Below, in pieces: positions 1 through 7,404 of a DNA stretch of 20,248 nt. Position 1 is the stretch's first letter, and the number at the start of each line of letters is the position of its first letter. The position numbers and the translations under genes were made by a program. This DNA is from Methanolinea sp. UBA477 (GTDB lineage Archaea > Halobacteriota > Methanomicrobia > Methanomicrobiales > Methanospirillaceae): NCBI GenBank assembly GCA_002509485.1, contig DAWO01000062.1:4036-24283 (forward strand), read 5' to 3'. Below the pieces are notes generated by a model. The model made no database searches, was not told where the DNA came from, and was given only the letters and a program-made list of their open reading frames with translations.

Positions 1-30
1 TTTTTCTCCACCATGAAAGGAGCGTTCTCG

Positions 31-885
31 GTGCTGGGGCGTGATCTCCGTTCAGCACGGGGAAGCCCGAAGGAGAAGGTTGCCAAGCAGAAGAAGATCG
101 ACGAGATGCTTGGCAGATCTGTTTCAGGCGAATCTGACGTCTCCCTTGACGATATAGTTCCCGATATAGTCCCCGCGAAGAAGAAGAAGGGTGTCGATGA
201 CCCGTTCAGCGAACTTGCGCAGGACTCGATCAAGATCGACTCGATGGAGGACCTTGATGTCGACCTTGATATTCCGCTCCTTGACGACGAGGACCTGGAT
301 GCAGGAGCCTTCGGCATGGACACCGGTGCGTCACCTGTTGAACCCGCGGACTATTCAAAGATGGACATCAATCTTGATGCGGATGAGACTCCCATCGCCA
401 TCGATGAAGAGGAAGACGATGAAGTGACAGATATCCTGAAAGCCCACCAGGATGTCCTGGACGATTCCGGCGGAGAAGAAGATGCTCTCTCCCTCGATGA
501 CGATATGGGTGACTTTGGCGATATCGACCTGAATTCGGTCGACATGGGTGAAGAGATGGCAGAGGAAGAACCGGCTCCTGAAAAAGCAGGGCCTTCCCCC
601 GTATCCGCGGCAGGTGCAGGAACTGCCAAAGCAGCCTCTTTGGAGGGTGCCGCACCGGTGAAGATGGATATGCCCGCAATGTCGGACGAAGACGAAATGA
701 TCTCGTTTGGAAGCGGCAGCCGCCAGGACGACGACCTGATGGCCTCCCTCAGGTCCGAGGCAAAGGGAGTCAAGAAAGAGGAAAACCTGAGCCTGTTACG
801 CGATCTAAAGGATGTGAAAGTCCCTGCAAGCGATCTTGAAAAAGAGCTTGAAGGGCTCCTGAAGATCACACGACGAAAAGAGTGA
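31..885 (+). CDS. Unrecognised, very acidic protein upstream of cheF
   Basis: I do not recognise this 284-residue protein. The frame is open from an ATG at 13, but nothing resembling a ribosome binding site precedes that codon. An AAAGGAG at 16-22 sits 8 nt before a GTG at 31, so the GTG is the likelier start. The protein has a short basic N-terminus (residues 1-25, rich in R and K). A long Asp/Glu-rich, probably disordered middle follows (about 35-230), with a KKKK patch near residue 52 and an Ala/Pro/Gly-rich stretch near 185-205. It ends in a charged, leucine-patterned tail that could form amphipathic helix or coiled coil (about 235-284). There is no signal peptide or membrane segment. It lies 34 nt before cheF in the same direction, which suggests a role in taxis or archaellum control. 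The position recalls the acidic ArlC/D/E switch-complex proteins, but I see no sequence proof of that. Function is unknown. Confidence 0.8.
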   Translation: MLGRDLRSARGSPKEKVAKQKKIDEMLGRSVSGESDVSLDDIVPDIVPAKKKKGVDDPFSELAQDSIKIDSMEDLDVDLDIPLLDDEDLDAGAFGMDTGASPVEPADYSKMDINLDADETPIAIDEEEDDEVTDILKAHQDVLDDSGGEEDALSLDDDMGDFGDIDLNSVDMGEEMAEEEPAPEKAGPSPVSAAGAGTAKAASLEGAAPVKMDMPAMSDEDEMISFGSGSRQDDDLMASLRSEAKGVKKEENLSLLRDLKDVKVPASDLEKELEGLLKITRRKE

Positions 886-919
886 CCACCAGGTACACGA
901 GAAGGGAGAATGTGAGAGG

Positions 920-1729
920 ATGGCAGTTGTTCCGGTAAAAATCGAGAAAGACGGGAACTGGGTCGTATCAAAGATCGATATCCAGAAAGAGGGAATGACC
1001 ATCGCCGAACCGTTCTCCAAAAATGTCCCCTTCAAATCAGTTGTCGACCTGGAACAGAAGAAGAATGTCCTCTTCATAACCCTGAAAGGCGAACCACCCG
1101 TTGTCCTCAAGGTTGCGAGCGTTGAAAAAGTCCTCCAGGCATTGAAAAAGTTCATCATCATGTCATGCAGCGCGTATCGGCTGATGGCATATTTCATGTC
1201 CCCCGCGGTCAGGGGAGGTGTCATGGCGACCAACGCTGCATGGGAGAAAGGGGCGATTGCAGTTTTGAAGACGAGTATCTGGTTCGTCAGCCAGAACAAG
1301 CAGGTCTCTGTTCCATTAAGTGAGGTCACAGGGATTGAACTCACCAAGAAGGAAGTCACGAACAAGCAGGCGGATGTGGTGAAGATCGAACACCTGGAGG
1401 ACGGCGAAGTGGTCGTGAGCTACGTCCTCTGCCCTATCTCGACCCTCCAGATCCTCATGAATTTCCTTGCCGACGCCACGAAGGACATGGAGATGACCGG
1501 AGACGAACTCGACCCGGTCTCGGCACAGGTGGGGATGCTCATCTACTCGGGGATGGACTCCCATGCGATCGAGAATATGCTCTCCATCTCGCACAAGGAA
1601 CTGGACAAGGTATATGACAATCTCCTCAAACTGGGACTCATAGAAGTGGTTTTTATCCGGAAAGAAGTCACGTTGACCCCCAAAGGGGTCAGGTTCATCA
1701 CAGATTCCGTCAAACCCCCATCGCAATAG
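920..1729 (+). CDS. cheF: Taxis protein CheF (archaeal CheY-archaellum adaptor)
   Basis: This 269-residue soluble protein matches the archaeal CheF family (formerly DUF439). In haloarchaea CheF binds CheY and the archaellum switch proteins ArlC/D/E, so it carries the bacterial-type taxis signal to the archaeal motor. What can be seen is a beta-rich N-terminal region (about 1-90), a middle segment rich in short strands (about 100-185), and a C-terminal winged-helix-like segment (about 195-262) with the pattern helix-turn-helix then a two-stranded wing ending in LTPKG. The ATG at 920 is preceded by GGGAG at 904-908. An upstream ATG at 910 is directly followed by a stop and is not usable. The gene stands alone between the acidic gene and cheY, with a 61-nt gap before cheY that carries a promoter. 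The call rests on family memory and context. I am confident of the family, less so of domain edges. Confidence 0.9.
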   Translation: MAVVPVKIEKDGNWVVSKIDIQKEGMTIAEPFSKNVPFKSVVDLEQKKNVLFITLKGEPPVVLKVASVEKVLQALKKFIIMSCSAYRLMAYFMSPAVRGGVMATNAAWEKGAIAVLKTSIWFVSQNKQVSVPLSEVTGIELTKKEVTNKQADVVKIEHLEDGEVVVSYVLCPISTLQILMNFLADATKDMEMTGDELDPVSAQVGMLIYSGMDSHAIENMLSISHKELDKVYDNLLKLGLIEVVFIRKEVTLTPKGVRFITDSVKPPSQ

Positions 1730-1745
1730 GCGCGTTTCTTCTTCC

Positions 1746-1767
1746 ATTAAATAGATATGTATTTATT
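1746..1767 (+). promoter_or_regulatory. Box A promoter region for cheY
   Basis: This AT-rich stretch in the cheF-cheY gap holds two TATA-like octamers, TTAAATAG at 1747-1754 and TATTTATT near 1760-1767. No ribosome binding site precedes the cheY ATG at 1791. Archaeal transcription starts about 25 nt after the box A centre, so the second box would give a leaderless or nearly leaderless cheY message. This suggests cheY-cheB-cheA-cheC-cheD is transcribed separately from the upstream pair. Confidence 0.55.
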
Positions 1768-1790
1768 GCCAACAAATTACCTGATGCATA

Positions 1791-2153
1791 ATGGGGAAAA
1801 TTTTAATTGTTGATGATACCCTCTTCATGCGAACCCTCCTGAAGAACATACTCTTTTCCGGTGGACATGATATCGTTGGAGAGGCCGGCGATGGTGACGA
1901 GGCAATCGCCAAATACAAGGAATTAAAACCCGATCTGGTCACGATGGATGTCGTCATGCCGAAAGTCAACGGAATTGAGGCGTTGAAGGGGATAAAAACA
2001 TTCGATCCGAATGCAAAAGTCGTCATGTGTACCGCAGTCGGACAGGAACAGATGGTGAAACTCGCCATCAAGACCGGGGCGAAAGGATACATCGTCAAGC
2101 CCTTCCAGGCCCCAAAGGTGCTTGAAGAGATAAAGAACGTCCTTGGTTCCTGA
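1791..2153 (+). CDS. cheY: Chemotaxis response regulator CheY
   Basis: This is a single receiver domain of 120 residues, the standard CheY length, with no output domain. The acidic pocket is D8-D9, the phosphorylation site is D53 in the context TMDVVMP, the switch residue is T81 and the invariant lysine is K103 in IVKP. CheA-P should transfer phosphate to D53, and phospho-CheY should act on the archaellum motor through CheF. CheC, three genes downstream, would remove the phosphate. The gene has its own promoter candidate just upstream and no visible Shine-Dalgarno site. Its stop codon lies 1 nt before the cheB start. Its first 21 residues are nearly the same as those of the CheB receiver domain, which is common in archaeal and Gram-positive-type systems. 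Confidence 0.96.
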   Translation: MGKILIVDDTLFMRTLLKNILFSGGHDIVGEAGDGDEAIAKYKELKPDLVTMDVVMPKVNGIEALKGIKTFDPNAKVVMCTAVGQEQMVKLAIKTGAKGYIVKPFQAPKVLEEIKNVLGS

Positions 2154-2154
2154 A

Positions 2155-3183
2155 ATGACCCGCATCCTCATCGTCGATGATTCGCTCTTCATGCGGACCA
2201 TCCTCAAGGATATGCTCGAAAAGGATCCGGAGATCGACGTAGTGGGGACCGCAAATGACGGGCTCGACGCCATCAAAAAGATCGGGGAGTTGTCTCCCGA
2301 CGTGATGACGCTCGACATCGAGATGCCGAAGATGGACGGCCTTGCGGTATTGAAAAAGAAGACCGAGATACCAGATTTTCCGAAAACACTGATGCTCTCT
2401 TCGCTCACGACGACCGGCGGGCAGATGACGAAGATGGCGATGGAACTGGGTGCCGATGATTTTCTCTTAAAACCAAAGGACGTCCGTGGTGTGAGGGGGC
2501 TGGACAGGCTTCTCAAGGACAAGATCCATAACCTGGTGGAGATTAGATACAGGAACCAGGATCTGCCCCGGTCGACTGCAGTTGCAGAGAAGGCAGTGCT
2601 GATCGGTTCATCTGCAGGTGGACCGCCGATGCTGGACGTGCTTCTCTCCTCGATCCCGGCGCCGCTCGATGCTGCAGTGGTAATAACCCAGCACATGCCA
2701 ACAGGAGGGTTCACTGCATCGCTGGCAACCCGGTTGAACCGGATCTCCTCCATGCCTGTCAAGGAGACCGAGAATGGTGACACCCTGAAGGCGGGGCACG
2801 TCTACGTCTCCAAATCCGGTTTTCATTCAATAATCACTGCTTTTATCGCAGATAACAAGAAGACGGGCGGAAGAATCGTGCACTCCCGTGCGGCGCCCGT
2901 CCATAATGTCAGGCCGGCGGTTGACAGGACCTTCCAGTCTGCAACCACGGTCTTTTGCCCACGCTGTCTCTCGGTGATCCTGTCAGGGATGGGAAATGAC
3001 GGGGGAGAGGGGATGGCAGCGATCAAGCAGCAGGGTGGACGGACCATGATCTGCCGGGAGGAGGACTGCCTGGTATATGGAATGGCCCGTTCGGCCCTGG
3101 CCAGGAACTGTGTCGACCTGGTCCTGCCGCTCGATCGGATGGGAGATGAAATCTCAAAGCTCATTGCTGATATGAAGGGGTAG
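2155..3183 (+). CDS. cheB: Protein-glutamate methylesterase/glutaminase CheB
   Basis: CheB removes methyl groups from receptor glutamates and deamidates receptor glutamines, which resets receptor sensitivity. The 342-residue protein has an N-terminal receiver domain (about 1-120) with the phosphorylation site D54 in TLDIEMP. A C-terminal methylesterase domain (about 145-340) carries the catalytic triad S153 (GSSAGGP), H180 (TQHMP) and D282 (GMGNDGGEG). A TTG at 2143 would give four more residues. I chose the ATG at 2155 because it starts exactly at the conserved ILIVDD strand and lies 1 nt after the cheY stop, which indicates coupled translation. No clear Shine-Dalgarno site is present. The matching methyltransferase CheR is not in the window. 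The stop is 2 nt before cheA. Confidence 0.96.
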   Translation: MTRILIVDDSLFMRTILKDMLEKDPEIDVVGTANDGLDAIKKIGELSPDVMTLDIEMPKMDGLAVLKKKTEIPDFPKTLMLSSLTTTGGQMTKMAMELGADDFLLKPKDVRGVRGLDRLLKDKIHNLVEIRYRNQDLPRSTAVAEKAVLIGSSAGGPPMLDVLLSSIPAPLDAAVVITQHMPTGGFTASLATRLNRISSMPVKETENGDTLKAGHVYVSKSGFHSIITAFIADNKKTGGRIVHSRAAPVHNVRPAVDRTFQSATTVFCPRCLSVILSGMGNDGGEGMAAIKQQGGRTMICREEDCLVYGMARSALARNCVDLVLPLDRMGDEISKLIADMKG

Positions 3184-3185
3184 CC

Positions 3186-5162
3186 ATGTCGGAACTTGAT
3201 GCATACCGGTCACTGTATATCGCCGAATCCAGGGAAAACCATGAGAATATCGTAAAAAACCTCCTGGTCCTGGAGACAGGGAGCGACGAAGGTGCAATCG
3301 GCGAGATCTTCCGGTCGGCCCATTCCCTGAAAGGCATGTCGGCCTCGATGGGATTCGAAGGAATGGAGCGACTCTGCCATGCCATGGAGGACGTATTCCA
3401 GGAGATCAGGAACGGGAGCCTTGATGTGGGGCCCGACCTGGTTGACGATCTCCTGGCGGGCGTCGATGACATCGAGGCGATGCTCGATGATATCGAGGCC
3501 GGCGGCCAGGGCATTCCCCCTGACATCGATGACAAGGTCCGGATGCTCAAGAGCTGGATTCCCGGTGGAGATGATTCATCCGAACCGGTTTCCGTGCCCG
3601 CTGCCGGACCAGAACCAGATTATATCCCTAAAGAGGACGCGTACGGTGGGGGAGGAAATTTCCCCTCCAATCGCTACCGCATCAGGATACAGCTGTCAGA
3701 CAGCTGCGACAGCAGGAACCTGAGAGGCATGATCACCCTCTCGAACCTGGAAGAGATCGGCCATATTGAATCCCTTATCCCGGAGAGAAGCATCATCGAG
3801 GACGGGGATTTCAATGGAGTCATGGAAGTGGAGATCATCTCCGATGCAGGCCGGGAAGCCCTCGAGATAATAACCTCTGGTACAGACGTCCACCTGGCTG
3901 AGATCACAGAGACGGACACCGTCGTAACCCCAGGCCCACCCCCTCCCGAACCAATAGTCCACGAGAAGAAGACGGAGAAGACTCCTCCTGGTGGAAAAGC
4001 GGAGAAGTCCGGCCAGAGCAAGGAGATCAAGAATATCCGGGTCGATATAACCCGCCTGGACAGGATGATGAACCTGATCGAGGACCTTGTGATCAACCGC
4101 GGTCGAATCACGCAGGTCGCAGAAAAATACCGGATCAAGGAGCTTGATGAGACCCTGAACATGGTGGAGAGATCGGTATCAGACCTCCAGGACCTGATGA
4201 TGAAGATCCGGATGATCCCCCTCAATCACACATTCAACAGGTTCCCGCGGACTGTCCGTGACCTTGCACACCGTGAAGGAAAGGAGGTGGAGTTCATCAT
4301 CGAGGGCGGGGAGACCGAACTCGACAGGAGTGTCATGGATGGTCTCAATGACCCCCTCCTCCACCTGATCCGCAATGCCATCGACCATGGAATAGAGATC
4401 CCTGAAAAGAGGGTCGCTGCCGGAAAACCGCCAAAAGGCACACTTCTGCTTTCAGCGAAGAGAGACCGCGACAATGTCATCATCACGATCGAGGATGATG
4501 GTGGCGGCATCAATGCGGATAAAGTCAAAGAAAAGGCTGTTCGTGCCGGTCTGATAACCAGTGAAGCCGCCGAAGCACTCTCCAGGGAAGAGGCGTACGA
4601 ACTCCTTTTCTGCCCCGGGTTCTCTACGGCCGAGGTCATCACGGATGTCAGCGGCAGGGGTGTGGGCCTCGATGTGGTGAAGAACTCCATCGAATCGCTG
4701 AAAGGAACCGTCAGGGTCGATTCAATCGAAGGCACGGGGACAAAATTCGAGCTGTTGCTGCCTCCCACCATGGCAATTGTCAATGTCATGATGGTAAGGA
4801 TAAACAACAGGAGATGTGCAATCCCTGTGAACAATGTCGTCGAAGTTGCGAGCCTGTCTGAAGAGAGGATCCACAGGGTTGGTCAGCAGGAGGTTATTGT
4901 CATTCGCGACGAGGTGCTCGCCCTTGACCGCCTCGACGATATGTTTGGAAGATCGGAGAGGAGCGAGATACTGCTCGTTCTCCAGAACCAGAACCGGAAA
5001 CGGTCGCTTGCAGTCGATATGATCGAAGGTCAGCAGGAAGTGGTGATCAAACCGCTTTCAACGATTGTCGGCCTGTGCAGGGGTGTAAGCGGCGTGACGA
5101 TTCCCGGCGATGGAGAGGTCGTGCCTGTACTCGACGTGAATTCAATTCTAAAGGAGATGTAA
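3186..5162 (+). CDS. cheA: Chemotaxis histidine kinase CheA
   Basis: CheA is the receptor-coupled kinase that autophosphorylates and passes phosphate to CheY and CheB. The 658-residue protein shows the classical five domains. P1 (about 1-130) has the phosphorylated histidine H46 in RSAHSLKG. A Pro-rich linker leads to a P2-like domain (about 155-235). After a second charged linker comes the P3 dimerisation helix pair (about 280-345). P4 is the ATP-binding domain (about 350-535), with the N box HLIRNAIDHG around N397, G1 EDDGGG at 436-441, F box FCPGFST around 476 and G2 GRGVGLD starting at 490. P5 is the CheW-like domain (about 540-658). AAGGGG lies just before the ATG, overlapping the end of cheB, and the gap to cheB is 2 nt. 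No key residue is missing. Confidence 0.97.
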   Translation: MSELDAYRSLYIAESRENHENIVKNLLVLETGSDEGAIGEIFRSAHSLKGMSASMGFEGMERLCHAMEDVFQEIRNGSLDVGPDLVDDLLAGVDDIEAMLDDIEAGGQGIPPDIDDKVRMLKSWIPGGDDSSEPVSVPAAGPEPDYIPKEDAYGGGGNFPSNRYRIRIQLSDSCDSRNLRGMITLSNLEEIGHIESLIPERSIIEDGDFNGVMEVEIISDAGREALEIITSGTDVHLAEITETDTVVTPGPPPPEPIVHEKKTEKTPPGGKAEKSGQSKEIKNIRVDITRLDRMMNLIEDLVINRGRITQVAEKYRIKELDETLNMVERSVSDLQDLMMKIRMIPLNHTFNRFPRTVRDLAHREGKEVEFIIEGGETELDRSVMDGLNDPLLHLIRNAIDHGIEIPEKRVAAGKPPKGTLLLSAKRDRDNVIITIEDDGGGINADKVKEKAVRAGLITSEAAEALSREEAYELLFCPGFSTAEVITDVSGRGVGLDVVKNSIESLKGTVRVDSIEGTGTKFELLLPPTMAIVNVMMVRINNRRCAIPVNNVVEVASLSEERIHRVGQQEVIVIRDEVLALDRLDDMFGRSERSEILLVLQNQNRKRSLAVDMIEGQQEVVIKPLSTIVGLCRGVSGVTIPGDGEVVPVLDVNSILKEM

Positions 5163-5167
5163 AGATT

Positions 5168-5779
5168 ATGGATTTGAGCCATACACAACGTGATGCGTTA
5201 CGGGAACTGGGAAACATTGGTGCTGCACATGCCGCCACAACACTTTCCACGATGCTGATGTCGAATATCGAGATGGATGTCCCGGAAATCCACCTGATAG
5301 ATATATCGAAGGTATACGAACACGTCGGCGACGAGCTCGCTGCTCTCGTCCTCTTCCAGATAACAGGGGAGGTCTCGGGGGGCGGCTATGTGCTCCTGCA
5401 CATTCCCAAGAACTCGGTTATCCGCCTGACCAATGCGATGCTTGGCATGACCGAACTTGATCGCGATCTGACCGAGATGGATGAGAGTGCGCTGCTCGAG
5501 ATCGGAAACATCATGGTATCCGCGTTTCTCGATGCAACCGCGAGCCTCCTGGACGTGATCATGCTTCCCTCTCCGCCAACGCTGATCGTCGATATGCCTC
5601 ATGCCGCATTCCAGACGATCATCACCGCACAGGACACCTTTGACATCAACGAAGTTGTCCTCTTCCGGACCGAGTTGAAGAGCGACCAGCATAAGATCAC
5701 CAGCAACCTCTTCCTTCTCCCCAATCCTCCAATGCTGACCGATATTCTTGAAATGCTTGACAAGCTGTTAACCCCTTGA
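5168..5779 (+). CDS. cheC: CheY-P phosphatase CheC
   Basis: CheC dephosphorylates phospho-CheY and partners with CheD in archaea, Bacillus and Thermotoga. The frame is open further upstream inside cheA, but the real start is the ATG at 5168: it lies 5 nt after the cheA stop, follows AAGGAG at 5151-5156, and gives the usual CheC length of 203 residues. Both phosphatase signatures of the D/S-x3-E-x2-N-x22-P type are intact: D9/E13/N16/P39 and S107/E111/N114/P137. The protein should therefore have two active centres, as in classical CheC rather than the one-site CheX. The two halves look like an internal duplication. The stop is followed 18 nt later by cheD. Confidence 0.95.
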   Translation: MDLSHTQRDALRELGNIGAAHAATTLSTMLMSNIEMDVPEIHLIDISKVYEHVGDELAALVLFQITGEVSGGGYVLLHIPKNSVIRLTNAMLGMTELDRDLTEMDESALLEIGNIMVSAFLDATASLLDVIMLPSPPTLIVDMPHAAFQTIITAQDTFDINEVVLFRTELKSDQHKITSNLFLLPNPPMLTDILEMLDKLLTP

Positions 5780-5797
5780 ATGTGTGGAGCCTGTGTG

Positions 5798-6289
5798 ATG
5801 GAAAAAACCCCCAACGACCGGAACGAAGTAGTCATTGTCGGTATCGGAGATCTCGCCGTGGGACGGGGGGTCATGTCCTCGATCGGACTTGGATCCTGCG
5901 TTGGCCTGGTCATCCATGACAGGGAGAGGGGAGTCGGCGGACTGGCTCACGTGATGCTCCCGGATTCGGGCGGCCGGACCAAAAGACCGGGAAAGTTTGC
6001 CGATACGGCAATAGAGGCACTTGTCGCAGGCCTGATCCAGCAGGGATGCAGGAAAACCCAGCTCGTGGCCAAGATGGTCGGAGGTGCAGCCATGTTCAAG
6101 ACATTCTCCGGCAACTTGAACATCGGCGAGAGAAATATCACCGCAATCAAAGAGAACCTGAAACAAAAAAATATCCCGCTGAAGGCAGAGTGCGTCGGAG
6201 GCTCTGTTGGTCGGACCCTCACCTATTATCCATCGGACGGCGGAAAAGTCGTGGTCAAGCTCGCCGACGGAAAGAAGAATGAGATCTAG
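5798..6289 (+). CDS. cheD: Chemoreceptor glutamine deamidase CheD
   Basis: CheD deamidates specific glutamines of chemoreceptors and binds CheC, raising CheC phosphatase activity. The 163-residue protein carries the cysteine-hydrolase residues C34 in GLGSCV and H51 in LAHVMLP. The third active-site position, a threonine in Thermotoga CheD, is serine here (S28), which keeps the hydroxyl. An ATG at 5780 directly abuts the cheC stop and would add six residues. I prefer 5798 because GGAG at 5786-5789 stands 8 nt before it while nothing resembling such a site precedes 5780. This is the last gene of the taxis block. It converges on pdaD with 15 nt between the two stops, inside an 18-bp palindrome. 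Confidence 0.94.
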   Translation: MEKTPNDRNEVVIVGIGDLAVGRGVMSSIGLGSCVGLVIHDRERGVGGLAHVMLPDSGGRTKRPGKFADTAIEALVAGLIQQGCRKTQLVAKMVGGAAMFKTFSGNLNIGERNITAIKENLKQKNIPLKAECVGGSVGRTLTYYPSDGGKVVVKLADGKKNEI

Positions 6290-6306
6290 AAATACCCGGG
6301 TATTTC
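6289..6306. repeat. 18-bp perfect palindrome at the cheD/pdaD convergent junction
   Basis: The sequence GAAATACCCGGGTATTTC is its own reverse complement over all 18 bases. It begins in the last base of the cheD stop codon and ends in the pdaD stop codon, so it fills the whole intergenic gap. As RNA it can fold identically from either strand. No long T-run follows on either side, so it is not a textbook terminator. It may be a bidirectional 3'-end signal. Confidence 0.85.
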
Positions 6307-6877
6307 ACACGATAAATACTGCAGCCGCAAGCACGGTTGTCCACAGGCCTTTTTTGTCGCCGGTCGCGGACTGGCATATCTGCTGTGTCTTGAAGATCTT
6401 CCCGCTGGCCTTGTAGATCTGTTCCCTCTCCTGCCAGGCCTTGTTGATGTCGAACTCGATACCGAGCGTTGTTGCAAGCATCGTCGCGGCCAGGTCCTCG
6501 GCATATTCACCGGTTATCTCGGCGGTCTCCCCGTACGCGTGGTGTTCAGAGAGGTATCCGTACTCCTTGGCCTCCTTCGGGACAGCCAGACCGATCGCGG
6601 CCGAGATACGCCTGTTCGGTTCTCGTGTATCGTTTTTTGCCATCACGCAGTAGGTGATGTCCCCTGGCTCGAGCATGCCGGTCCCCTCCTCAACGGTAAC
6701 AATCTTACAATTTGGCGGGAATATGCTCGATACATAGACCAGGTTGAATTTCTCTATCTTTGCCTTTCGAAGGGCGAGTTCGAATGAAGCAAGGCGGTCT
6801 TTGTGTATGCCCACTCCTTTGGTGAAGAAGACCTTTGTCGGAACAACCATGGCAACATTTTTGTATGTATGCAACAT
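6305..6877 (-). CDS. pdaD: Pyruvoyl-dependent arginine decarboxylase PdaD
   Basis: PdaD decarboxylates arginine to agmatine, the entry to archaeal polyamines and the source of agmatine for agmatidine in tRNA-Ile. The proenzyme cuts itself between two serines and the new N-terminal serine becomes the pyruvoyl cofactor. The NLVYVSSIFPP segment contains that pair as S50-S51, matching the NLIRISSIMPP region of the Methanocaldococcus jannaschii enzyme. The length is 190 residues against about 165 there. The ATG at 6877 follows a weak AAAAAGGT site. A second in-frame ATG at codon 10 has none. The hydrophobic C-terminus aligns with the last strand of the known fold, so it is not a membrane anchor. 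A TATA-like stretch lies about 65 nt upstream. It diverges from carAB, which feeds arginine synthesis. Confidence 0.93.
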   Translation of the reverse strand: MLHTYKNVAMVVPTKVFFTKGVGIHKDRLASFELALRKAKIEKFNLVYVSSIFPPNCKIVTVEEGTGMLEPGDITYCVMAKNDTREPNRRISAAIGLAVPKEAKEYGYLSEHHAYGETAEITGEYAEDLAATMLATTLGIEFDINKAWQEREQIYKASGKIFKTQQICQSATGDKKGLWTTVLAAAVFIV

Positions 6878-6934
6878 TAAACCTTTTTATTCGTGATTTA
6901 GACCGATTAAAATGGTTCAATTCCGAATTCAGGC

Positions 6935-6950
6935 GTATTAAATAATATTG
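6935..6950 (-). promoter_or_regulatory. Box A promoter candidate for pdaD
   Basis: Read on the minus strand this is TATTATTTAATAC, a good archaeal TATA element. It would place the transcript start near 6916, giving a leader of about 40 nt that includes the weak ribosome binding site before the ATG at 6877. Confidence 0.5.
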
Positions 6951-7006
6951 GGTGAATTCGAAACGATTTTTGGGGCTCTTCGCTACCCGGTGTGGGCAGG
7001 ATTGAC

Positions 7007-7192
7007 GAACCGGATACATTGTGTGGAGGCTTTTCCGCACTCATACACCCATGTGCGATGCCCGCGCCGCCGCCCGAAAAGATACCGCGAGGTTTTTCGC
7101 CCTTGACCCGGGGTGAACTGCCATCACCTTCAGATTCACAGTCAAAATTTGAGCAATTGGGTATGAGTTCTGTGAGGACGCCCCGGAGACGG
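7007..7192 (-). repeat. Degenerate dispersed element, copy 1 (upstream of pdaD)
   Basis: Read on the minus strand, this segment shares an ordered set of blocks with 15037-15204 on the plus strand: TCCGG, CTCA, CCC-AATT, ATTTTGA, GGGTCA-GGG, CTCGCGGT, CATGGG and GAGTGCGG, then AAAA-CC and TATCC. CTCGCGGT (complement of 7084-7091) and CATGGG (complement of 7048-7053) are 30 nt apart, exactly as in the other copy. Overall similarity is low, so this was judged by eye. It points towards pdaD. Confidence 0.5.
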
Positions 7193-7256
7193 TTGTGAGT
7201 GACTGAATTGGGATGTCGATCCAGTCTCCCACACAAAACAGCGGGGAGGCTTATTT

Positions 7257-7269
7257 GGGATTCAATCCC
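7257..7269. repeat. Short perfect inverted repeat upstream of carA
   Basis: The arms GGGATT and AATCCC are separated by one base. The site lies about 135 nt before the carA promoter, in the pdaD-carA spacer. It could be an operator half-site pair or a small hairpin. There is no direct evidence of function. Confidence 0.4.
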
Positions 7270-7392
7270 TCCGGGGACACATTCATGAACCGGCGGTGGT
7301 TGGGATGTGGATTGCAGGGGAAAGATTCGAAAATTCATCAATAGTAATCGATTCTTCACCCGGAAATTCACGTGATCCGGGTGCATTTCCGC

Positions 7393-7404
7393 TATCTATT
7401 AAAA
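7393..7404 (+). promoter_or_regulatory. Box A promoter candidate for carAB
   Basis: TCTATTAAAA at 7395-7404 lies about 32 nt before the carA ATG at 7432. This would give a leader of only a few nucleotides. It fits the absence of a good ribosome binding site before carA. Confidence 0.5.

Noticed and set aside
5075..5167. Upstream extension of CheC inside the cheA gene
   Set aside because: The first 31 codons are a frame shadow of cheA. AAGGAG and family length support the ATG at 5168.
6305..6350. Hydrophobic C-terminus of PdaD as a membrane anchor
   Set aside because: The segment aligns with the last strand and tail of soluble PdaD from Methanocaldococcus, which ends in a similar hydrophobic Ala-rich stretch.
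6907..7386. 159-codon open frame on the minus strand between pdaD and carA
   Set aside because: Its translation is low-complexity (Pro, Ser, Gly), without start signals or a recognisable fold. It covers the promoter and repeat-like sequence of the spacer.
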